27,925 bases of DNA, taken from NCBI GenBank assembly GCA_034211115.1, contig JAXHTH010000364.1:1-27925 (forward strand), given 5' to 3'. Source of the stretch: JAXHTH01 sp034211115 (GTDB lineage Bacteria; Planctomycetota; Phycisphaerae; Phycisphaerales; SM1A02). The notes under the pieces were generated by a model. The model was not told the DNA's origin, did no database searches, and saw only the letters and a list, made by a program, of their open reading frames with translations. The translations under genes were made by a program, and so were the position numbers. This document shows, piece after piece, positions 7,126 to 15,002 of this stretch (position 1 is its first letter; each line of letters begins with the position of its first letter).

Positions 7126-8823
7126 TCACACCTTCGCGAACGCTTCGCCGATCGCCTCGAGCAACTGGCCGGCGCGGAGAGGCTTGAAGAGGAACGAATG
7201 CAGGCCTTCCTGGGAGGCGCGGACGATGGAGTGATGCGGGTCGTAGCCGAAGCCGGTGATGAGGATGACCGGCATGTCCGGGCTCAGCTCCCTGGCCGCG
7301 CGGAACACCTCGTAGCCGTTGCGGTCGGGCATGCGGATGTCGCAGATGACCAGGTCGAAGGCGTGGTTGGCGGCCTCGGTGTCGCGGAGCTTCTCGATCG
7401 TCTCGGCGCCCCCGGAACAGACGGTGACTTCGCATCCTCTCTGGCGGAGGAGTGAGCTGATGGCATCGCGCACGACGGGCTCGTTGTCGGCGACGATGAC
7501 CCGCTTGCCGATCATGCGAGGATCGGGCTCGCTCTGGTGAAGGGCCTGCTCGGCGCCGAGCAGTGACTTGGGACCGGTGATGCAGGCCTCGAGTCGGCGC
7601 CGGATGCCGCCCGCGGCTTCGAGGATCTCGTCCAGCCCGGTTCGAAGCTCATCCGTCCCGACCGCGGACCGAAGCGTCGCGGCGCGCGAGGTGATCGCGC
7701 TCAGCGGCTCGTTCAGCTCGTTGAGCACGTCCTGCGCGATCTGCTCGTTCGTCGTGTAGCGCTCGACGACGAGCAGATCGAGGATGTGCATGGCCATCGC
7801 GATGTAGCGGCCGAAGATCTCGGCGAAGCGCCGGTCGTTCTCATCAAACGCATACGGCCGGGTGGACTCGACGTTGAACACCCCGATGACCTGGTCGAAG
7901 AGACGCAGGGGGACGGTGAGCGAACTCGCCGCGCGATCCAGCCCCTCGCGGTAGAGTGGGTCGGACGCCACGTCGGTGCAGAGGTAGCTTTCGCCGGTGA
8001 CGGCGACGTAGCCGGAGATGCCGCTGTTCTCCGCGTCGGCGTAGATGACCTCGCCGATGCGAAGGGGAAGGATGCCCACCGCGATCACGAGTTCGAGCTG
8101 GTTCGTCTCGCGATCGATGAGGCGGATCTCGAAGTTCTCGAAGTTGAGCAGCTCGCGGACCGAGCTGACGATCTTGTCCTCGAGGAGCTTGAGTCGCTCG
8201 GCCATGTTGAGGCGGGCGACGGATTCGGCCTCGATGCGCATGAGCTCGGCCCCGGCGGCGTCGATGGCGTCAATGCGGGCCTGAAGCTGACGACTGGCGG
8301 TCACCTCCCACAGAATGCCGACCACGGAACGGATGGATCGCTGCTCGCCCTCGTCCACGGAGCCGATGGAGATCATCGCCTCGTAGTGCGCCTCATCGGC
8401 GACGAAGGTGAACTTCCGTCCCGGGCGCTGGGTGAGGGGGACGGCGTTGAGGCCGGCCTGATTGAAATGCGCCATCGCCCGGCGGCAGGCGACGAGGAAC
8501 CGCTGGCGGGTCAGCTCGTCGATCTCGCGGAGGCGGGCGTTGGCCCAGATGAAGCCGCCGTCGGCGTCGACCACCCCCACCCCCTCGCCGATCTGCTCGA
8601 GGATGGAGCGAACCTGCGCGGACGGGAGGCCCTCGACGGGGGATTCGGCCGCCTGCCGGGCCGTCAGCACCACCAGCGCCTCCGCCTCGGCGGCGAGGCG
8701 CTGCGCTTCGGCCGCATCGGGCGCCTCGACAACGTCGAAGATCCCGCGAAGGAGGTCGAGCTCGTCCCGGCCCGTCGGCAGGACGCCGGGGGGGACGACA
8801 AGCCGTGGACGATGAGAAGTCAT
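7126..8823 (-). CDS. PAS-GAF-receiver signalling protein with a degenerate histidine-kinase helix
   Basis: The 565-residue cytoplasmic protein has an N-terminal segment of unclear fold (1-70), then a PAS domain (about 72-175, ILEQIGEGVGVVDADGGFIWANARLREID). A helical linker leads to a GAF domain (about 207-345, with GISGYVAVTGESYLCTDVASDPLY and IGVFNVES). Next is a DHp-like helix (360-415), and last a receiver domain (440-565). The receiver keeps acidic D446/E448, phosphoacceptor D495 (VICDIRMP), T523 and K547. The DHp motif reads NELNEPLSAI where kinases have H-E-L-x-N-P-L, so the phosphorylated His is Asn368. No HATPase domain follows. It therefore looks like a receiver output controlled by small-molecule sensing, not a kinase. 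I start at the ATG at 8823 because the open frame above it, reaching to 9945, runs antisense through the ABC ATPase. No good ribosome site is visible. It is divergent from the ABC operon. Confidence 0.85.
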   Translation of the reverse strand: MTSHRPRLVVPPGVLPTGRDELDLLRGIFDVVEAPDAAEAQRLAAEAEALVVLTARQAAESPVEGLPSAQVRSILEQIGEGVGVVDADGGFIWANARLREIDELTRQRFLVACRRAMAHFNQAGLNAVPLTQRPGRKFTFVADEAHYEAMISIGSVDEGEQRSIRSVVGILWEVTASRQLQARIDAIDAAGAELMRIEAESVARLNMAERLKLLEDKIVSSVRELLNFENFEIRLIDRETNQLELVIAVGILPLRIGEVIYADAENSGISGYVAVTGESYLCTDVASDPLYREGLDRAASSLTVPLRLFDQVIGVFNVESTRPYAFDENDRRFAEIFGRYIAMAMHILDLLVVERYTTNEQIAQDVLNELNEPLSAITSRAATLRSAVGTDELRTGLDEILEAAGGIRRRLEACITGPKSLLGAEQALHQSEPDPRMIGKRVIVADNEPVVRDAISSLLRQRGCEVTVCSGGAETIEKLRDTEAANHAFDLVICDIRMPDRNGYEVFRAARELSPDMPVILITGFGYDPHHSIVRASQEGLHSFLFKPLRAGQLLEAIGEAFAKV

Positions 8824-8866
8824 GGGAGGATGGCCGGACCTGCTGTGCCTGGACGGCGCAGGGGAG

Positions 8867-8894
8867 TGTATGACCGAAGGTTGTGGTTTGGCAA
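8867..8894 (-). promoter_or_regulatory. Possible promoter of the PAS-GAF-receiver gene
   Basis: On the minus strand TTGCCA (8889-8894) is 5/6 to the -35 consensus, and 16 nt later comes CATACA (8867-8872), a 3/6 -10. This is a weak candidate lying 44 nt before the start codon. Confidence 0.3.
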
Positions 8895-8929
8895 TCCCGC
8901 GCGCCGCTCGCCCGGCACGGGCCCGGCGC

Positions 8930-8957
8930 TTGACAGGCGGGCCGGCGGAGTGAGAAT
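8930..8957 (+). promoter_or_regulatory. Probable promoter of the ABC transporter operon
   Basis: A perfect TTGACA (8930-8935), a 16-nt spacer and GAGAAT (8952-8957, 4/6) form the best sigma-70-like promoter in the window. It would give a leader of about 70 nt before the ATPase start at 9034. Confidence 0.5.
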
Positions 8958-9033
8958 CGACCGCCTCTCCTCCTCGGCGGCGGCGCGGAACGCCCGTGAA
9001 GAGAGGCGCCGTCGGTGAATCGAGCGTATCTGC

Positions 9034-9996
9034 ATGATCGTTGCTCGGGACCTGTCCAAGAGATTCGGCAAAGTCCTCGCGGTCGATTCGATCAATTTCC
9101 GAATCCGGCCCGGACGGGTGGTGGGCTTCCTCGGTCCCAACGGGGCGGGGAAGACGACCACGATCCGGATGATCGCCGGGTTCCTGCCCCCCTCGGCGGG
9201 GACGGTGACCGTCGATTCGGTCGACGTGGCCCGGCGGTCGCGGGCGGCGCGGCGGCGAATCGGCTACCTGCCGGAATCGACGCCGCTCTATGGGGAGATG
9301 CGGGTCGGCGCGTACCTCACGTTCCGCGCCCGGCTGTTCGGGATCGAACGGCCGGGACGGCGGGCGGCGATCGAGAAGGCGCTGGACCGCTGCCGGCTGA
9401 CGGACGTGCGCCGCAGGCCGATTCACCAGCTCTCGCGGGGCTATCGCCAGCGGGTGGGGCTGGCGGCAGCCCTGCTGCACGAGCCGCCGGTGCTGATCCT
9501 CGACGAGCCGACGGTGGGGCTGGACCCGTCGCAGATCCGGGAGGTGCGACGGCTGATCCGCGAACTCGCCGGGCGTCACACCATCCTGCTCTCCACGCAC
9601 ATCCTGCCCGAGGCGGAGCGGACCTGCGATGAGATCATCATGATCAGCCGGGGCCGCATCCGCGCCCAGGGCACGATCGACGAGCTCCGCGGGGCGGCGG
9701 CGCGGCACGGGCGGCTCGTGCTCGAAACCGATTCCGCCGACGGTGAGCGGGCGATCCGCGCCCTGCCCGGGGCCGAACGCGTCGAGACGGCATCGCTGGA
9801 GGGCGGGTGGAGACGGCTCGCGATCGGTTCGGACGAGACGGCGGGCGATCTGCGGGAGATGATCGCCCAGCTCGCCGCCCAGCGCGGCTTCGCGGTGCGC
9901 GAGCTGCGGCGCGAGGCGCCGGCGCTGGAGGAGCTGTTCCTTCATCTCGTGCTCGCCGAGGACGAGCGCGGTTCGGCCGGGGAGGAGGGGCCATGA
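9034..9996 (+). CDS. ABC transporter ATP-binding protein (GldA/ABC-2 type)
   Basis: The 320-residue cytoplasmic ATPase drives the permease encoded next to it. It has Walker A GPNGAGKTT (34-42), the YLPESTPLY segment near the Q-loop, signature LSRGYRQR (133-140), Walker B VLILDEPT (153-160) and H-loop His189 (LLSTHIL). About 90 C-terminal residues form the accessory domain usual for ABC-2 exporters and GldA-like proteins. It is the first gene of a four-gene operon, and its TGA overlaps the permease ATG as ATGA. The ATG at 9034 has only a poor ribosome site but starts right at the family N-terminus (MIVARDLSKRFG). The substrate is unknown. By family this is the GldA-like partner of a GldF/GldG-type complex. 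Confidence 0.93.
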   Translation: MIVARDLSKRFGKVLAVDSINFRIRPGRVVGFLGPNGAGKTTTIRMIAGFLPPSAGTVTVDSVDVARRSRAARRRIGYLPESTPLYGEMRVGAYLTFRARLFGIERPGRRAAIEKALDRCRLTDVRRRPIHQLSRGYRQRVGLAAALLHEPPVLILDEPTVGLDPSQIREVRRLIRELAGRHTILLSTHILPEAERTCDEIIMISRGRIRAQGTIDELRGAAARHGRLVLETDSADGERAIRALPGAERVETASLEGGWRRLAIGSDETAGDLREMIAQLAAQRGFAVRELRREAPALEELFLHLVLAEDERGSAGEEGP

Positions 9997-10793
9997 GCGC
10001 CACGCTGGCCATCGCCCGCCGCGAGCTGCTGGCGTACATGCTGTCGCCGGCGGGGTACATCGTCACCGCGCTGTTTCTGTTCTTCACGTCGCTGGTGTAC
10101 TTCGTGGTGGCCCCGCTGGCGCAGATGGGCTTCAGCCAGGGTCGGCCCGCGTCGCTTCGACTCTTCTTCCAGATCGGCGTCTGGGTGCTTTTCGTGATCG
10201 GGCCGGCGATCAGCATGCGCACGATCAGCGAGGAGCTGAGGCTGGGGACGCTGGAATCGCTGCTGACCGCGCCGATCACGGAGGCGCAGATCATCCTGGG
10301 GAAGTTCTTCGGCTCGCTGGGCTTTCTCGTCCTGATGCTGCTGCCGACCGTGCTGTTCGTGTTCGCGCTGGAGCGGTACGGCCGACCGGACTACGGCGAG
10401 CTGCTCTGCGGCTACCTGGGGCTGCTGCTCATCGGCGCCGCCTTGCTGGCGAGCGGGATGCTCATCTCGACGCTCACCAGTTCGCAGGTGCTGGCGTACA
10501 TCGCCACGATCTTCTTCTGGCTGATCCTGCTCCTGGCGACGATGGCGCTGCCCTTCCTCGCCTCGCAGGCCGAGGGCCTGGCGGGTCGGCCGGGCAACAG
10601 CGCAACGCTCGAGACGATGCTGGAATGGCTTCAGGCGACGGCGCGCTTCCTCGCCCCGGCCAACCCCGGGGCGCGGGTGTTCGACTTCGTCAACGGCCTG
10701 GTGGATTCCTTCAACATCGTGTATTTCGTTTCATTGACGATCCTGTTTCTCGTGGCGGCGATCCGGGCGCTGGGCGCGCGGAGGTGGCCATGA
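9993..10793 (+). CDS. ABC-2 type permease (GldF-like)
   Basis: The 266-residue inner-membrane protein has about six transmembrane segments: residues about 16-40, 58-76, 105-128, 138-160, 170-190 and a last one near 235-258. The stretch ISMRTISEELRLGTLESLLTAPITEAQIILGKFFGSL (about 70-106) is the conserved ABC-2 permease motif. The start overlaps the ATPase stop by four bases (ATGA), and GGAGGAGGGG lies just upstream. Its own TGA overlaps the next start in the same way. Both overlaps imply coupled, near-stoichiometric translation. It is likely the membrane channel of the complex; the substrate is unknown. Confidence 0.92.
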   Translation: MSATLAIARRELLAYMLSPAGYIVTALFLFFTSLVYFVVAPLAQMGFSQGRPASLRLFFQIGVWVLFVIGPAISMRTISEELRLGTLESLLTAPITEAQIILGKFFGSLGFLVLMLLPTVLFVFALERYGRPDYGELLCGYLGLLLIGAALLASGMLISTLTSSQVLAYIATIFFWLILLLATMALPFLASQAEGLAGRPGNSATLETMLEWLQATARFLAPANPGARVFDFVNGLVDSFNIVYFVSLTILFLVAAIRALGARRWP

Positions 10794-12868
10794 CGAAGAA
10801 GGTGTCAGGGATCTTCTTCCGGCGGGCCGCGCGCGGGCTGGATCTCGCCCTTTTCCTCGCCGCGCTCCTGACGATCGTGGTCGTCGTGAACTACTTCGCC
10901 CGCCGGCCGGAGGCGCGACTCAAGCTCGACGCCACGAAGACCCGGGCGTATTCGCTCAGCGAACAGACGCGGGACCTGCTCGCGTCGCTCGACGGGCGGT
11001 GGACGATCGCGCTGCTCATGGCCGAGGAAGCGACGGACGCCGCCACGCGGAAGCAGATCGACGAGGTCCTTCGCCGCTATGCGCAGGCGTCGGAGGCGAT
11101 CTCGATCGTGCGCATCGATCCGACCGATCCGCGCACGCTCGAGGAATACGAAGCGCTGCTGGGCCGTCTGCGCGGACTGGAGGCCGATCGGATCGCCGAG
11201 TATGAGCAGGCATTGGATGCCGGGGCCGATGCGTTCGCCGACCTGCAGCTCTTCGCCCGGCGACAGGCGGTGCAGCTCGAGCAGGTCCTGGGACTCGTGG
11301 GCGAGGACGATCCCGCCCGGCGGGAGATCCAGCAGCGGCTCGGTCTGCTGGGACTGCTCGCCGAGGAGGGGGGGCAGGTCCTCGACGCGGTGGCCGAGGC
11401 GCGTCGGATCAGCGAGGCGCAGCCCATCCCAGACTACGCCGGCGCGCGGAGCAGTCTCGCCACCGCGCTCTCGCAGTGGGCCGATGAGCTTTACGCGATG
11501 GCGCGGACCTGCGAGGACTGGCTGACAGCCGATGAAACGAATGCGGTCGTGAAGCGCTGGGCTTCCTCGGTCATCGATGAGTACGAAAAGACGGCGCGCG
11601 ATCTGGCCCGCGCGGCCGACCCGCTCGCGCACCTGCCGCCGCTGGAGCTGGCCTCGATCGGGCGCCAGCTTCGGCGCGGGGAGGCGGCGGTCATCATCGG
11701 ACCCGACCGTGCCGCGATCATCCGATCCGATCAGCTTCTGCCCCGCATCAGGCTGGGCCGGGTGGATGAGGAGACGGTCGCGTTCGATCGTCGTTTCCGC
11801 GGCGAGCAGGTGATCTCCGCCGCGATCCGGTCGCTGCTTGTCGAGCAGATGCCGATGGTGGTCTTCGCCCATGCCGAGGACCCCTCGATGTTGCGGGCCG
11901 ATGCGCAGCGCGCCGATCTTGTGGGGATCGCCTCGCTGCTGGAGACTTATCGTTTCGACGTGCGCGAGTGGCGGGTGGGTGAGGACGACCGACCCCTCCC
12001 GGTCCCGGGGCAACGGGCGGTGTGGATCGTCATTCCGCCCACGAGCCGGGAGAGCCTCGAGCCGGACAGGAAGGAGATCGCCCTCCTCCGCGGCGCGGCG
12101 GATCTCATCGCCGACGGCGAGGCGGTCATGCTCAACGTCTATCCCAGTCTCTTGCCGCGCTACAAGCAGACCGATCCCTGGCAGCGCCTCGCCAAGCCGT
12201 TCGCGCTGAGGCCGGATACGGCGAGGACGGTCTACGAAGCCGTCCGCCTGGGTCAGGACCGGTTCGAGTACGATCGCGGCCAGGCGGTGCAGCGCTTCGA
12301 GACAGATCATCCCATCAGCCGGGCCGTGCACGGTCAGCAGGCGTATTTCGTTCTGCCCGTCCCGATCGCGGTGATGGATGAGGAGACCACGGTGCGGCAC
12401 GATGTGCTCGCGACGGTGAAGCCCGGCGCGCATCGATGGCTCGAGGCGGACTGGGCGACGAAGACCTCCGCGGGCGATGAAATCGAGAGAGGCGAGCCGT
12501 TCGACGAGCCGTTGCCGATCGTCGTCGCCGGCGAGCGGCAGAGCCCGATGGGAGGTCGCGTACAGCGCTTCATCCTCGTCGGATCCGGCGGTTGGATGCT
12601 GAGTTACGTCGCCGACGCCATGACCGGGCTCGGCGGCGAACGGTACGCCCTGACCAATCCCGGCAACCAGGAGCTCATGCTCGCCTCCGTGCACTGGCTG
12701 GGAGGGATGGATGAGCTGATCGCGCCCAGCGCGGTGAGCCGGCAGGTGGCAAGACTTGACGGGATCGACAGCACCGTTGCGCTCACGTGGGGGCTGATCG
12801 CGGTCGTCGGCGCGCCGCTGGGATGCCTGCTGCTCGGCGTGCTGGTCTGGCTCGGGAGGCGGATCTAG
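10790..12868 (+). CDS. GldG-like ABC transporter auxiliary protein
   Basis: The 692-residue membrane protein has one transmembrane helix near the N-terminus (about 15-35, LDLALFLAALLTIVVVVNYFA) and another at the C-terminus (about 668-688). The large region between them is presumably extracytoplasmic. LDATKTRAYSLSEQTRDLLASLDGRWTIALLM is the usual opening of the GldG/ABC_transp_aux family, and VVFAHAEDPSML..DLVGIASLLETYRFDVREW belongs to the same domain. Residues about 85-320 are a helical, charged insert. It is translationally coupled to the permease (ATGA). In Bacteroidota the GldAFG trio is linked to gliding. Outside them, as here, the set occurs without known motility genes, so the role is open. 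Confidence 0.85.
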   Translation: MTKKVSGIFFRRAARGLDLALFLAALLTIVVVVNYFARRPEARLKLDATKTRAYSLSEQTRDLLASLDGRWTIALLMAEEATDAATRKQIDEVLRRYAQASEAISIVRIDPTDPRTLEEYEALLGRLRGLEADRIAEYEQALDAGADAFADLQLFARRQAVQLEQVLGLVGEDDPARREIQQRLGLLGLLAEEGGQVLDAVAEARRISEAQPIPDYAGARSSLATALSQWADELYAMARTCEDWLTADETNAVVKRWASSVIDEYEKTARDLARAADPLAHLPPLELASIGRQLRRGEAAVIIGPDRAAIIRSDQLLPRIRLGRVDEETVAFDRRFRGEQVISAAIRSLLVEQMPMVVFAHAEDPSMLRADAQRADLVGIASLLETYRFDVREWRVGEDDRPLPVPGQRAVWIVIPPTSRESLEPDRKEIALLRGAADLIADGEAVMLNVYPSLLPRYKQTDPWQRLAKPFALRPDTARTVYEAVRLGQDRFEYDRGQAVQRFETDHPISRAVHGQQAYFVLPVPIAVMDEETTVRHDVLATVKPGAHRWLEADWATKTSAGDEIERGEPFDEPLPIVVAGERQSPMGGRVQRFILVGSGGWMLSYVADAMTGLGGERYALTNPGNQELMLASVHWLGGMDELIAPSAVSRQVARLDGIDSTVALTWGLIAVVGAPLGCLLLGVLVWLGRRI

Positions 12869-12873
12869 GAACG

Positions 12874-14274
12874 ATGCACGTGCGCTCGACGGTTATTCTG
12901 TGCCTCATCGCCGTGCTCGGCGTCATCGCCGCGATCGTCGTCCATCGACGCGAGCCGGCCGGGGAGATCCGCGCGGCCGATGCGATGCGGCCGCTGCTGG
13001 ATCCCGGCGCGCTGCCGGTCGCTGAACTGAAGCGCATCACGCTCAAACGCGCGGGGGAGGATGCGTTCATCTTCGCGCGCGACGGCGCGACGTGGCGGCA
13101 GGTCGAGCCGTTCGCGCATCCGATGCAGGCCCGTTCGGTCGACTTGCTCCCGACGCTCGCCGGGGAAGTCGTCGTCGTCGATACGCTCGAAACCGATGGG
13201 GGCGAAGACGCGCTGTCGCCGGCGATGCTCGGACTCGATCCCCCGCGCGCGGAGTTGATCTTCGCCTGGCCGGACGGGTCGCTGACGATGAGGTTCGGCC
13301 GGCGCGGCATCGCCGGCCGGGCGTATCTCCGGCTCGGCGATGCCGAGACGGTGTATGTCGTGCGCCAGGATCTGCACGAGCGCGCCGTCGACATGGATGT
13401 CAAGGAATGGCGCGATCGGGCGATCTTCCACGACGTCGGCGTCGATTCGGACCGCATCGAGCTCTCCAGCGCCGGGGGTGAGATCGTGCTCGCGCGGGAG
13501 GAGCGGCGATGGAAGATGCTTCAGCCGGTTCCCAGCCGGCTCGACGAGGCGGCGCGCGATGAGCTGCTCTCGGCGCTGGGACGCGCACGATCCGGCGGGT
13601 TCATCCTTGATCAGCCCGAGGATCTGTCGCGCTTCGGTCTCGCCTCCCCGGCCGGGATGGTGGCCGTCACGACGATGCGCCGCCTCGAGGAGGGAGGCGA
13701 AGTCGTGCAGCGCCCCGACACGCAGCGGCTGATCGTCGGCGCGCGAATCGGGGTGGGGACGCAGGACCGGTTCGGCATGATCGAGGGGCGGCCGGTGGTG
13801 GTGCGCATCGGCGAGGCCGTGTTGCGCGCGTTCTTCCGCCAGCCGGCGGAGCTGGTGAGCCGCGTCGCGAGCGGGGTCGTCGCGGCCGATGTGAAGACGA
13901 TCCGCATCGACGGCCCGGCCGGCCAGTTCCGCCTGCAGCGCGAGATGGAGCGCTGGATCGCGCCGGATCATGAGGATCGCGACGTGCCGCGCGACATGGT
14001 CGACGAGCTGCTTTCGGCGTTGACCGAAGCGCGGGCGGAGCAGATCGAGCTTGCGCCGTATCCGCGCGAGCTGGAAGTGGCGACGATCACGTTCCTCGGC
14101 TTCGACGCCCGGCCGATGGACACCGTGCGCATCGCGCAACTTCCGGGGGCGGGCGACGAGCCCGGCGCGCTGATTCTCGAGAACGGCGACAACGTCCTCC
14201 GCATCCACACGGCCGAATTGTCCCTGCCGCTGACGCCGGAGGCGTTCGGACTGGATGTCCAGTCTGCGGGATAA
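12874..14274 (+). CDS. DUF4340 domain protein of the GldG-type ABC operon
   Basis: The 466-residue protein has an N-terminal signal anchor (about 5-22, STVILCLIAVLGVIAAIVV) and a repetitive beta-rich outer part typical of DUF4340. Three similar blocks read like ITLKRAGEDAFIFARDGATWRQVEPF, IELSSAGGEIVLAREERRWKMLQPV and IRIDGPAGQFRLQREMERWIAPD. It starts 5 nt after the GldG-like stop, with AGGA just ahead of the ATG. DUF4340 genes often follow GldG-type genes, so it probably works on the outer face of that transporter. The biochemical role is unknown. I preferred the ATG at 12874 over the longer frame because the anchor begins directly after it. Confidence 0.87.
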   Translation: MHVRSTVILCLIAVLGVIAAIVVHRREPAGEIRAADAMRPLLDPGALPVAELKRITLKRAGEDAFIFARDGATWRQVEPFAHPMQARSVDLLPTLAGEVVVVDTLETDGGEDALSPAMLGLDPPRAELIFAWPDGSLTMRFGRRGIAGRAYLRLGDAETVYVVRQDLHERAVDMDVKEWRDRAIFHDVGVDSDRIELSSAGGEIVLAREERRWKMLQPVPSRLDEAARDELLSALGRARSGGFILDQPEDLSRFGLASPAGMVAVTTMRRLEEGGEVVQRPDTQRLIVGARIGVGTQDRFGMIEGRPVVVRIGEAVLRAFFRQPAELVSRVASGVVAADVKTIRIDGPAGQFRLQREMERWIAPDHEDRDVPRDMVDELLSALTEARAEQIELAPYPRELEVATITFLGFDARPMDTVRIAQLPGAGDEPGALILENGDNVLRIHTAELSLPLTPEAFGLDVQSAG

Positions 14275-14322
14275 TCTGCCGGACGTCCGCGGCGCAGTCA
14301 GCGCCCGTCCGTAGCGCGCCGA

Positions 14323-14359
14323 CGTCATAGCCGCGGATGAAGATCCGCGGGCGCCGCCG
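14323..14359 (+). repeat. 37-bp CCGCGG hairpin repeat, copy B
   Basis: The element reads CGTCATAGCCGCGG, then ATGAAG, then ATCCGCGGGCGCCGCCG. CCGCGGAT and ATCCGCGG form a perfect 8-bp stem with a GAAG loop. It is the inverted-orientation partner of 7017-7053. It lies between the converging ends of the DUF4340 gene and the zinc-ribbon gene. Confidence 0.75.
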
Positions 14360-14406
14360 AGCATCCGGCTGCTTTCGCAGACACATCCCTCCCGCGTGCT
14401 TCATTG

Positions 14407-14898
14407 CTACGCCTGCGACGCTTGATCGAGGCGGCGGCCGCACTCCGGACAGACCGGCGAAGGCAGCCCGCGCGTGGGATAGCCGCATCTGCGACACATA
14501 CCCGGCCCGGTGCGCCGGACGAGGCAGTACACGAGGAGTGCACTGAGCGGCGCCCACAGCAGCCAGAGCGGCAGGGTCGCGCCGGTTGCTCGCTGCGGGC
14601 CGGCCGCGCCTGAGCCGGCGTACGGCCGCCAGCGGATCTCCGGCAGCGTGTCGTAATCCAGGCCGGACCACACTCGGCAATCGATGCCGGGCTCACATCT
14701 GTATGGGCGAGCGGTCGGCAATCGCCGAACATGCCCCAAATCCAGAACGCCGTGATGGATGCGGACGGAGACCTGCGACCGCTGCGGTCCGCGCGGCGTG
14801 CTTGCCCAGCCCCACGACAGCCACGCGCTGATCGCCCAGATGAAGACGATCAGGAAGGTCACCAGGGCGAGGATCGTCAGTCGCCTTCGCCTGCGCAT
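14407..14898 (-). CDS. Small membrane protein with C-terminal zinc ribbon
   Basis: The 163-residue protein begins with a run of arginines, then a transmembrane helix (about 9-30). A roughly 75-residue presumably extracytoplasmic domain follows, then a second helix (about 109-127) and a cytoplasmic tail with CRRCGYPTRGLPSPVCPECG (C135, C138, C150, C153), a treble-clef or rubredoxin-like zinc site. The C-x2-CGY-x2-RGL-x6-C-PEC signature is frequent in Phycisphaerae membrane proteins of unknown role. The ATG has GGGAGG five nt upstream. It lies downstream of ribD on the same strand with a 104-nt gap, so it may be cotranscribed. Confidence 0.75.
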   Translation of the reverse strand: MRRRRRLTILALVTFLIVFIWAISAWLSWGWASTPRGPQRSQVSVRIHHGVLDLGHVRRLPTARPYRCEPGIDCRVWSGLDYDTLPEIRWRPYAGSGAAGPQRATGATLPLWLLWAPLSALLVYCLVRRTGPGMCRRCGYPTRGLPSPVCPECGRRLDQASQA

Positions 14899-15002
14899 GA
14901 AGGCCTCCCGTCACACGCCATCCTCTTCGGTGGCGTATCCGCTAAATCCTGCCGGACTTCAGAAGCGCTGTCCAGCGGATTCCGGAGGCCTCGGGGGGTT
15001 CC

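Noticed and set aside
8824..9945. N-terminal extension of the PAS-GAF-receiver frame
   Set aside because: The extension is antisense to the ABC ATPase and has no domain; the ATG at 8823 fits the intergenic boundary.
10805..12694. A 629-codon minus-strand frame
   Set aside because: It is antisense to the GldG-like gene and has an Arg/His-rich composition with no family motif.
14670..14695. A fragment resembling the 56-bp element (CGATGCCGGGCTCACA)
   Set aside because: It lies in the coding region of the zinc-ribbon protein and matches only a short part, so chance is likely.
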